This document shows, piece by piece, positions 1-7,275 of a DNA stretch of 64,000 bases. Position 1 is the stretch's first letter. Each line of letters opens with the position of its first letter. The stretch is from Ensifer sp. MPMI2T (GTDB taxonomy: Bacteria > Pseudomonadota > Alphaproteobacteria > Rhizobiales > Rhizobiaceae). The translations under genes were made by a program, and so were the position numbers. The notes beneath the pieces were generated by a model. The model worked only from the letters and a program-made list of their open reading frames with translations. It did not search any database and was not told the origin of the DNA. The stretch spans positions 1 through 64,000 of the forward strand of contig NZ_SRXN01000022.1 of assembly GCF_004827385.1 (NCBI RefSeq). The letters run 5' to 3'.

Positions 1-533
1 TCGTCGTCTCCGATGCCCATGAGGGCCTCAAGGCCGCCGTCACCAAGGTGCTCAGCGCCACTTGGCAAAGATGCCGGGTTCACTTCATGAGGAACGTGCT
101 GGCGCATGCCGGAAAGAGCGGCAGGCGTGTCGTCTCCGCCTTCATCGCCACCGCCTTTGCTCAGGATACATCGGAGGCGGCGAGCACCCAGTGGCGCAAC
201 GTCGCCGACCAGATACGGCCGAAAGTGCCGAAGCTTGCCGCCATCATGGATGATGCCGAAGAGGATGTGCTCGCCTACATGACCTTCCCGAAAGAGCACC
301 GGGCCAAGCTGCATTCGACAAATCCGATCGAGCGTCTCAATGGCGAAATCAAGCGACGCACCGAGGTCGTTGGCATCTTTCCCAACGACGAAGCCATCGT
401 CCGTCTCGTCGGCGCATTGCTGCTCGAGCAAAACGATGAATGGGCGGTGCAGCGTGCCAGGTACATGACACTTGAGACAATGGCATCAATGAGCGATGAT
501 CCGCAAATCAGCCTGCCTGCAGTCGCACGCTGA
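1..533 (+). CDS. IS256-family transposase, C-terminal part (cut by window edge)
   Basis: The reading frame is open from the left edge and ends at the TGA at 531-533, so only the C-terminal ~176 residues are visible. It shows the IS256/Mutator DDE hallmarks: an SDAHEGLK stretch holding the second catalytic Asp, a WQRCRVHF motif, and NPIERLNGEIKRR with the catalytic Glu. The enzyme cuts and pastes its own element. Everything visible is intact, so the upstream part may be intact too. Its presence outside the att repeat at 994 suggests it marks or disturbed the boundary of the neighbouring island. Confidence 0.93.
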   Translation, partial: VVSDAHEGLKAAVTKVLSATWQRCRVHFMRNVLAHAGKSGRRVVSAFIATAFAQDTSEAASTQWRNVADQIRPKVPKLAAIMDDAEEDVLAYMTFPKEHRAKLHSTNPIERLNGEIKRRTEVVGIFPNDEAIVRLVGALLLEQNDEWAVQRARYMTLETMASMSDDPQISLPAVAR

Positions 534-603
534 TGTCCCCTCCGGCCCGCGCCGGAAAGCACGCCCGCTTGCCGGAAGCTACACCACTTCCTGAGACACG
601 ATC
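1..603 (+). mobile_element. IS256-family insertion sequence, right part
   Basis: Contains the transposase tail followed by about 70 bp of non-coding DNA. The stretch near 577-603 (GCTACACCACTT followed by GACACGATC) resembles the right terminal inverted repeat of rhizobial IS256-family elements. The exact end and the target duplication cannot be fixed because the left end is outside the window. Confidence 0.7.
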
Positions 604-993
604 ACGCCTTTTGAGCTGCAGTCGCGTTTATGTCGCTGTCCAACAAACCGTTGCAGTGACGATCCGGACCTTATTCGTGTCGTGCGACACGCGCGTGCGA
701 GGCAGGATGGTGGCGAATGGGCTTTGCGCACGGCCGATTTCCGCGCAAAGCGGACTCTCGATATCGTCGCGGGACTGTCTCCTATGGGTCGAAACGAGCC
801 AGCGCCGACCGGCCTGCAGATGACAGGTCTTGGCGCCAAGCGGAAGAATTTGCCTCTAGTAAATTGGGTCCCCAGCCAGTTTTAGTGCGATCGCAGATTG
901 CGGCATCGCCATAGTGCGAAGCTGCGGCTACCGGCGGATCGCCATGACGTGACGGCCTCTGTTCTACCACCGATGGGCCCGGTTCCGAAACCG
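604..993. other. Non-coding stretch between IS and att repeat
   Basis: No convincing gene. Only short overlapping frames without coding character or ribosome sites are present. This is probably flanking DNA left of the island or IS-disturbed remnants. Confidence 0.5.
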
Positions 994-1120
994 TGGGCAT
1001 CACCTTTGGGCATCAGTTCTGGGCATCAGGTCGCCAATAATGCCAAAACAGGATCCGGCACGACTGGAAAATCAAGGAACTAAGGGGATTTAGCGAGAAT
1101 TGGCTGGGGAACCTGGATTC
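994..1120. repeat. Left copy of 127-bp direct repeat (putative attachment site of island 1)
   Basis: Matches 41081-41207 over 127 bp with five mismatches and no gaps by hand alignment. The last 20 bp (1101-1120) equal the complement of the 3' end of tRNA-Gln including CCA, so this is a tRNA-type att site plus about 107 bp of sequence beyond the tRNA 3' end. The left part holds three GGGCATCA units at 13-bp spacing (995, 1008, 1021), which could be integrase arm sites. The repeat brackets a ~40 kb segment rich in conflict-system genes. Confidence 0.8.
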
Positions 1121-1138
1121 TCACATAATTTCAAAGGC

Positions 1139-1169
1139 TTGACAAAATCGCCTTTGAATTCCCTATATT
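1139..1169 (+). promoter_or_regulatory. Sigma-70-like promoter
   Basis: A perfect TTGACA at 1139-1144 is followed after 19 bp by TATATT at 1164-1169. The style (CTTGACA, then CTATATT) resembles strong alphaproteobacterial housekeeping promoters, although the spacer is long. It lies just inside the left att repeat and points into the island. The start site would fall inside the repeat at 1176-1257. It is a plausible source of a short RNA or a long leader for the operon at 1606. Confidence 0.5.
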
Positions 1170-1175
1170 TTCCCG

Positions 1176-1257
1176 CCGCGAGCGACCGTGGATGCCACCT
1201 TTGTGCCCTGGCTTTGAGCATCAGTCAACCGGTGCGCCAAAAGGTAATAATTTCCGC
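1176..1257. repeat. Copy 1 of an ~80-bp imperfect repeat
   Basis: Shares a run starting CGCGAGCGACCGTGG and containing CTTTGTGCCCTGGCTTTG, then TCAGTCAAC, then AATAATTTCCG, with 17599-17680. There are a few substitutions and one indel in the middle. It is not coding in any evident frame. The two copies bracket the segment with modules A-C, so they may mark a separate insertion or be two copies of a small mobile or structured element. Confidence 0.55.
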
Positions 1258-1605
1258 TTTTCTTAGGCCGCGCTGGAATAGCGTTCAGCTCGAGAGTCAT
1301 GAAGGACAGGCAGCTTCTTTAGGCGAGCGAAGTAATCTCCTGCAGTTCGGAGTGATCTCTGCAACCTCGTAATATCAACAAGCGCTTGTCAAGGATGTCC
1401 AAATAAGGTAGAAATTGAACTTATATACATGGCATCGGTTGCAGCCATTACTTAGCGAAAAATCAAATAGATCGGCTGGCGCAGGACTTCCTGTGAACAG
1501 GTTGTTTATCTATGCCCGATACGAGGGGATAAACACAAGTATATCATACTCATACAGGAAGACGGTGGTCCGGCGGGAAGCTACAGAAGTCACGGAGGGA
1601 TGACG

Positions 1606-3525
1606 ATGAAGCTACAGATAGCTGCGGCCATAGGTGCTGTGGCCGTGCTGATCAATCCAGCGCTAGGCCAAACTTTCAACATTTGCACGCCGGAAGGAGA
1701 CGGGACCTTTACGCCGCATTTTAATGTCGTCCCGAGCATGGTTGTGCATAGCGACCCGGTGATGGACGCGACGCGCGGCAGTATCGGTCTCGACGGTACA
1801 GCGGCCGAGCGAGCCTTTTCCTTCAGCCGAACCATTGCCACGATTTTGGCAAGTGCCGGTGGCGACACAAGTGCTGCCGCACAGGAAGCTTTCGTGCAAT
1901 CACTGCTTGACACCTTCATCCCCGCGGAGACGCTGCCGCTGAACGCCAAGGGCGGCGTGGTAATGCCGCTTGATGCCCGCGGGGAAGCCGCTGCTCTCAG
2001 TGCCGCGGCTATGCTCGACGAAAGCAACGCCCAAGGAATGAAACCACTTGCGCTGTTTAACCGCTTCGACCTTGCGCCCGACAATTGGGCCAATTGCGGA
2101 GAACATCGCATCATCTATGGCCGTGAACCCGGTGTCGGTGGGCCGGCGCGCTTCCTCCTGATCTTTGAGGCAATGGTGCCCAATCCGAACCCGGCTGCTG
2201 GTGAAGATGGCTGCAAGCCCGTCGCCGAGTTTTGGGCCAATCTCTCGGAGCCCGGCTTGTCAGAGACGGAACTCGCTCGTCGCCTGTCGGCCTTCTATTA
2301 CGAGGGCAAGACCTCCCCCAGCCTCACTGCGCCTAACTTGCTTACACCAGTGGTCGACTATCGCAACTATGGGGGTGACGGCGGTCGCGGTCAGGTTCGT
2401 GCCAATGCCTTCAATCCACCGCCCTGGCAATTGCGGGAGTGGCTAACGCAACGCACGTTCAACGCGACACCGGGATCGCTTCCACTGACCTTTGTTCCGG
2501 TGAGCGTAAAGGATAACCCCCTCGCGGAGCTCTACCGTGACGATCTCGCCGGCACCACCTTCCAGGCCAAAAATCCAGCAACGAGCGCGAACCTTCTGCA
2601 TGGCCAGTTTCTACAGGCGCTGACCAGTACGATCGCGCTACGTCTGCTGAGCGAGACGACCTCCCAACATCAGACGCTGGTCAACGCGTTGGATCTTTAT
2701 CACCTCGGTACCGGCGTTGGTGCGGAGGTCACGCCCGATAAAATTTTGCTTAACACAATAGCACTCGGCAATGATGACAAGTTCAACGAGTTCCAAAGCA
2801 CCTCCCAAGGTTTCTCCGATGCCCCCGGTGAGGGTGGCACAAGCTTGTTGGTTACGCAGATGCTTGCTCAAGTTGGGAGCGCGGCAAATCCGTTCGTAAA
2901 TCCGCAGAGCGGCGAGATTCTGCTTAACCGGGCTCGTGCCGCGACCTGCGCCGGCTGTCACATGACAGCCTCTCGATCCGCAGGCGGTGGCTTCAGCGGA
3001 CCCGGTGTTGTGGTGCTTGAAAAGCCGGATGGGACGGTTTTGCGCTGGCCGGACGTGGATCCTGGAGGTTTCGTCCAGGTTAGCGAAGCGCGTGCTCTTT
3101 CACCGACCCTGACCGAAGCTTTTCTGCCATTCCGCCGCTACGTGTTGAGCCGCTATCTCTGTAAGGCGCCCGAACCGACGCCACCCCCGGCTACTGCTGA
3201 GAGCTACGAGCCCTATGGCGACATGCCGGAGCCACGCACAGTGGCAGCAACGGTTGGACAGGGTCTCGTAGACGAGACGGCCAGTGGCGGCTATTTCGTG
3301 GACGACCTCGTAGGCGACTTCGCGGCCGGTGCAGGAGTGACACAGCCGGTCGCCGCTGCAACCGATATGGCTGCAAGAACCGAGCGGGTGAACCGCTCGA
3401 TTAAGGCGCTAACGCCAGAGCAACTCGCTGCGCTTCGTGAGAAAGTCGGCAACGCGATCGCGTTGGCCCGCAGCATCGAACTGCAAAGGTCGGGCGCCTT
3501 TGTTGAAACCCGGCGCCCGCACTGA
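1606..3525 (+). CDS. Secreted protein with a CxxCH heme-type motif, function unknown
   Basis: 639 residues starting with a classic signal peptide (MKLQIAAAIGAVAVLINPALG), so the product is periplasmic or secreted. ATG 1606 is preferred over the in-frame ATG at 1600 because GGAGG at 1594-1598 sits 7 nt before it. The middle part is a large uncharacterised domain. Near residue 448 comes CAGCH followed by a Gly/Ser-rich segment, the minimal motif for covalent heme c attachment, but no full cytochrome c fold is obvious. The C-terminal third is Pro/Ala-rich. First gene of an operon with two secreted proteases and a DUF1353 protein. Whether heme is bound is untested, and a chance motif is possible. 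Confidence 0.75.
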   Translation: MKLQIAAAIGAVAVLINPALGQTFNICTPEGDGTFTPHFNVVPSMVVHSDPVMDATRGSIGLDGTAAERAFSFSRTIATILASAGGDTSAAAQEAFVQSLLDTFIPAETLPLNAKGGVVMPLDARGEAAALSAAAMLDESNAQGMKPLALFNRFDLAPDNWANCGEHRIIYGREPGVGGPARFLLIFEAMVPNPNPAAGEDGCKPVAEFWANLSEPGLSETELARRLSAFYYEGKTSPSLTAPNLLTPVVDYRNYGGDGGRGQVRANAFNPPPWQLREWLTQRTFNATPGSLPLTFVPVSVKDNPLAELYRDDLAGTTFQAKNPATSANLLHGQFLQALTSTIALRLLSETTSQHQTLVNALDLYHLGTGVGAEVTPDKILLNTIALGNDDKFNEFQSTSQGFSDAPGEGGTSLLVTQMLAQVGSAANPFVNPQSGEILLNRARAATCAGCHMTASRSAGGGFSGPGVVVLEKPDGTVLRWPDVDPGGFVQVSEARALSPTLTEAFLPFRRYVLSRYLCKAPEPTPPPATAESYEPYGDMPEPRTVAATVGQGLVDETASGGYFVDDLVGDFAAGAGVTQPVAAATDMAARTERVNRSIKALTPEQLAALREKVGNAIALARSIELQRSGAFVETRRPH

Positions 3526-3528
3526 TTC

Positions 3529-3564
3529 TTGCAGCGGGAGGAACTTTTGTTCCTCCCGCTGCAA
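3529..3564. terminator. Perfect intercistronic hairpin
   Basis: TTGCAGCGGGAGGAAC (3529-3544) pairs with GTTCCTCCCGCTGCAA (3549-3564) across a TTTT loop: 16 of 16 pairs. No T-run follows, and the next ribosome site (GGGGAGGG, 3570-3577) lies directly downstream. It may therefore act as an mRNA processing or stability element, or as partial attenuation between genes 1 and 2, rather than as a simple terminator. Confidence 0.6.
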
Positions 3565-3584
3565 CTCGCTGGGGAGGGAACATA

Positions 3585-4364
3585 ATGAGAAAACTGGGGA
3601 GCTTACTGCTGGTCTGTTGGCTATCCGCCACTACCGCCTCGGCATTTGAGTTCGTGCGACCTGAGTCACTCGGGGGCGGCGCACCGGTAATCATCGAGGG
3701 CGCCGAAGTCACCGACCCCCAACGCTGGCCGGCAACTTTTATTTTCAAGGCGACCGGCAGCGGGTGCACGGCCACTGCCGTGGGTGAGCGCGTCGTGATC
3801 ACCGCCGCCCATTGTGTAGGGAATGCCGCCAGAGGTACGGTCCGCGTCAACAATGACATAGCAGTCGGACTCCAATGCTTCCACCATCCAGGCTATCCCG
3901 CCAACGAAACCACTGATTTCGCTCTTTGCCTCACCGATTCCGGGATGACTGACATTCCGTTCGAGGTCATCAGCACCGCCATCGCTTATCCGCGCCTCGG
4001 CCACGATGTGGTGCTTTTGGGGTTCGGCTGCACACAGGCAGGGGGACACGACGGCAGCTTCGGCACCCTGTTCGAAGGCAAAGCGAAGGTCGTTCGCCGC
4101 CCCGATGGGCGCGACATCGACACGATAACCAAAGGCGGCGCTGCCGTGTGTTTCGGCGATAGTGGAGGGGCCTCGTATTTCCAACTCACCAGCAATGGCA
4201 ACCGCAGGGCTTTGGTAGCCATCAACTCCCGCGGCGACATCAACAAGTTCTCTTTTCTTTCCACCCTGGCCACACCGGAGTTCGTAAGCTGGGCTGTCGA
4301 GTGGGCGAACCAGCGCAACGTCGCGATCTGCGGGCTCGATGTGGAGGCAAACGGCTGTCGGTAG
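3585..4364 (+). CDS. Secreted trypsin-like (S1) serine protease
   Basis: 259 residues with a signal peptide cut near TASA-FEF. The chymotrypsin-fold catalytic triad is complete: His76 in TAAHC, Asp111 in TTDFALC and Ser193 in GDSGGAS. Cysteines are placed for disulfides, as expected outside the cytoplasm. The protein is short, consistent with a single protease domain and no propeptide of note. It lies 59 bp after the CxxCH gene and 10 bp before a subtilase, so two different secreted serine proteases are co-transcribed. Substrate unknown; a cascade with the neighbouring subtilase is an inference from gene order only. Confidence 0.9.
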   Translation: MRKLGSLLLVCWLSATTASAFEFVRPESLGGGAPVIIEGAEVTDPQRWPATFIFKATGSGCTATAVGERVVITAAHCVGNAARGTVRVNNDIAVGLQCFHHPGYPANETTDFALCLTDSGMTDIPFEVISTAIAYPRLGHDVVLLGFGCTQAGGHDGSFGTLFEGKAKVVRRPDGRDIDTITKGGAAVCFGDSGGASYFQLTSNGNRRALVAINSRGDINKFSFLSTLATPEFVSWAVEWANQRNVAICGLDVEANGCR

Positions 4365-4374
4365 GGGCAAAGAG

Positions 4375-6372
4375 ATGGATGTCAGACTGCTAGTGTCAGC
4401 AATGATCTTGATCGCAACCTCGACAAATGCCGGCGAGTTCGAATTTTCTACCGTCGTGGTGCCGATTGAAGACGAACTTCGGGCAGAGGTCATCGACAAC
4501 GTGGAAAGCGCAATTCGCGACACGGCAGGCGTCCTATCGCTCTCAGTCGATCGAAGCCGTCCGCTTCGCGAGATCATTGCCGAAGAGTGTCCTGGTGCCA
4601 CGGACGGCTATCTCAATGATCTGCCGGCTGCAGTCGCGCACTACAACCCAAACCTCTTCCCTAATGGCAGCGTAACGCTCGACACCGAGATTCCAGTGGC
4701 CGGCTATACGGCCACACAGTTTTACATTCCTTATTGCCTCGGAGCCTTCAGCAAGTACGTCGTGCGAGCCGGCGACCAACTCTGGCAGATCTATCAGCAA
4801 CAGCGCGATCAACCGAACGGCATCGCTGATTGGGCCGGATTCCAGCAGAGGGTCACCGCAATTAACGGCGAGCGCATTGGCAGCGGTAATCTTGCCGTGG
4901 GGGACGTCATCTCGTTGCCTGGTACAAAGTGGGAAGTTCCTGTTGCCGCACAGAAGGCAGGTTCCGTCATCCAGCGGCTTAACCAGATTGATGAGATCGG
5001 GGGCAAAGCCATACTCGATAAAAAGCAGAAGTGGGGAACAGTTGAGCAGGAGGAGGAGGTCTGTTCTGGAGTGAATGAGCTGGACGCGCTGAAAGGGGCC
5101 GAGAGCCGCCTCTGGGCGATTTCGGATACTTTAATGCTAAACGATGCCCTTGATCGGCGACACGCGCTCAATCGCCCCAAAGCAGCGGTCAATGTGGCGG
5201 TCCTCGACAACGGCATTGTTGCCCACCGGCATCCTGCAATGATCCGACTGTTGAAGCCGGTGCGCCGGGGCGTGAACAGTCTGGCCGACGTGAATGATCC
5301 AGTGGGCCATCATGGCACCGGAGTGCTGTTCAGCGCTGCCGGCGGATATCTGCTCTCCGCTCTCAACCCCCTTACCGTCCCCGTACATACCGCCTCTTAC
5401 AATGTCTACCTGCGGCCATGCCCAGATGTCCGTCAGTGCCGGTCGATCGCCGACCCATCTCGATTAAAGGATGCGATGGACGATGCGATCGATCGGGAGA
5501 CAGATACCTCGGCGGTCAACATCAGCATTGCGTTCAGCGGCGAAGGCTCGTTGAATGGCTTCGACAAATACCTTGGTCACGACAAGGACCTTTTGGTAGT
5601 GGCAGCCGCCGGCAATGGCGGCGACGAGATAGGCGATGCCCTCAAGGTGTACCCTGCGATTTTTGGGGGCGAGGAGGGCAGCAACTTAATCACCGTGGCG
5701 AGCCTAGATCTTCAGGGGCGCATTCTACCGCGGTCAAATTGGTCACCCGAGAACGTCGACATTGCCACCTGGGCCTGCAATGTCCCGGTCGCAGAGTTCG
5801 ACCCGCAGATTAACGGCTTCGTGCGGCGACTACGGACCGGAACCTCGTATGCTGCACCTCAGGTGCTTTTCGGGGCGGCCATGCTGCTACGCGAAACGCC
5901 GGCTCGCAGCCCCGCCGCCCTCACCCCTTCGGAGCTGAAAATCCGACTCGTTACCTCGGCTGATCATGATTCTGTTCTTTGGAACAAGGTTCGGCACGGC
6001 CGCGTGCTCAACCTTGCGAAGGCTCTGTCCGTCCACACCGACCTGGTGCAGCTCAAGACGGGCGCGCTCCTGCGTGGCCGGCTTGATTTTGGTGGGTCGG
6101 ATGAATCGGTCGACATTTGCGGCAACCAGAGCGTTCGACGGAGCGAATTGCTGAGCATCGCCGATTTGGTTCGGCCGCCGGCGTCAGGCACCCAGCGCTA
6201 CCTGATCTACCGCCGCAGCGACAGCATAGGCGGTGAAGTCGAGACGCGGTGGTGCAACGCACTTACAGCCGACCTCGAACTGACGGACCCGTTCACAGGA
6301 AATACCATGCCGCTCAACAATGACGACATTGCAAGTGTCGTGCTTGCCACCATTCCGTATTGGGAGAACTGA
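4375..6372 (+). CDS. Secreted subtilisin-like (S8) protease with LysM-like domain
   Basis: 665 residues. ATG 4375 is chosen because a signal peptide follows at once (MDVRLLVSAMILIATSTNAG); the upstream in-frame start at 4339 would bury it. Residues ~125-180 (VRAGDQLWQIYQQQ ... LAVGDVISLPG) look like a LysM peptidoglycan-binding unit. The peptidase domain carries Asp278 (VAVLDNGI), His313 (HHGTGV) and Ser491 (GTSYAAP), a full triad. The last ~130 residues are an extra C-terminal domain. The stop overlaps the ATG of the next gene. LysM plus protease suggests action at the cell wall, on self or on neighbours. Confidence 0.9.
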   Translation: MDVRLLVSAMILIATSTNAGEFEFSTVVVPIEDELRAEVIDNVESAIRDTAGVLSLSVDRSRPLREIIAEECPGATDGYLNDLPAAVAHYNPNLFPNGSVTLDTEIPVAGYTATQFYIPYCLGAFSKYVVRAGDQLWQIYQQQRDQPNGIADWAGFQQRVTAINGERIGSGNLAVGDVISLPGTKWEVPVAAQKAGSVIQRLNQIDEIGGKAILDKKQKWGTVEQEEEVCSGVNELDALKGAESRLWAISDTLMLNDALDRRHALNRPKAAVNVAVLDNGIVAHRHPAMIRLLKPVRRGVNSLADVNDPVGHHGTGVLFSAAGGYLLSALNPLTVPVHTASYNVYLRPCPDVRQCRSIADPSRLKDAMDDAIDRETDTSAVNISIAFSGEGSLNGFDKYLGHDKDLLVVAAAGNGGDEIGDALKVYPAIFGGEEGSNLITVASLDLQGRILPRSNWSPENVDIATWACNVPVAEFDPQINGFVRRLRTGTSYAAPQVLFGAAMLLRETPARSPAALTPSELKIRLVTSADHDSVLWNKVRHGRVLNLAKALSVHTDLVQLKTGALLRGRLDFGGSDESVDICGNQSVRRSELLSIADLVRPPASGTQRYLIYRRSDSIGGEVETRWCNALTADLELTDPFTGNTMPLNNDDIASVVLATIPYWEN

Positions 6373-7010
6373 TGCGAAGCACCATCACCGGCCTTTTTGC
6401 CATCTGCCTCAGCGTGTCTAATGCCACCGCGCAGCCTGACGTTCCCGAACGCGGACCCCCTGTTCAGTTTCAGGGTCGACTGGTGGGCGAGTTTTTGGAC
6501 GATGGGCGAAAGATCCGTTTGCTTGAAACCTATACCTACCTGGATCCGGTCGGTCAGGTGTGGACGGTCCCAGCAGACACGGTGGTCGACGGCGCCTCTA
6601 TACCGCAGATTTTCTGGTCGGTCATCGGCGGGCCATTGGAGGGGAAGTATCGCAACGCCTCCGTCATCCACGATTTCTACTGCGATCAGAAAACCCGGCC
6701 ATGGCAATCCGTGCATCGTGTCTTCTTCGACGCCATGCAGGAGTCCGGGGTCGAGGCGCTGAAGGCCAAGATCATGTACTACGCGGTCTACACCTTCGGA
6801 CCGCGCTGGGAGACCATAACGACCAACACAGTCGCGCTGCAATGTAGCGGATTATCGGGAAGCGAGACATGCGAAACAGTGCTCACACCCAAGCAAGTTT
6901 TGGTGGAGCTCCCTCCGCCGGAATATGATGCCGAGCAAGTCAAGAAAGATGTTGAGTTCATCCTCTCTAGGAACCCGGATCTGAAGCAGATCGAGGACTT
7001 GGCGCCTTAA
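6372..7010 (+). CDS. Secreted DUF1353-family protein
   Basis: 212 residues with a signal peptide (MRSTITGLFAICLSVSNATA). The core (WTVPADTVVDGASIP, then SVIHDFYC and FGPRW) fits DUF1353, a family frequent in phages and accessory loci with no settled function. Its conserved His/Asp pattern (VDGASIP, HDFYC) is suggestive of an enzyme. The ATG overlaps the TGA of the subtilase, so translation is coupled. Last gene of the 1606-7010 operon; a 265-bp gap follows. Confidence 0.8.
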   Translation: MRSTITGLFAICLSVSNATAQPDVPERGPPVQFQGRLVGEFLDDGRKIRLLETYTYLDPVGQVWTVPADTVVDGASIPQIFWSVIGGPLEGKYRNASVIHDFYCDQKTRPWQSVHRVFFDAMQESGVEALKAKIMYYAVYTFGPRWETITTNTVALQCSGLSGSETCETVLTPKQVLVELPPPEYDAEQVKKDVEFILSRNPDLKQIEDLAP

Positions 7011-7275
7011 CAAGGGGCTAAGCTGCTCAAGGGCCTTTTCGAGAGGCCAACCTGTGGGAATGTCAGGTTCTCATTTGCATCAGTGGTCGCGCTTGGGAGG
7101 GTGCCATCTACTGTATGTTTCCTTAAGTCGTAGGCGATTTAAGGACAAAAACGTGCAGTAATTCAAAGTGCTACAGCGACTTTGTGCGTCTGATAAATCG
7201 CACGGCGCTGCAGTTAGCAAGAAGTTCTTGCACGCTCTCGCGTTGATTGCGGGTGAAGTAGTGGCGGGCTAAGTT

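Noticed and set aside
994-1028. Plasmid-type iteron origin
   Set aside because: Three short units only, identical in both att copies and without a rep gene or DnaA boxes beside them; att arm sites fit better.
3666-4601. 311-codon minus-strand frame
   Set aside because: Antisense to the trypsin-like gene and the start of the subtilase, both of which show complete catalytic motifs.
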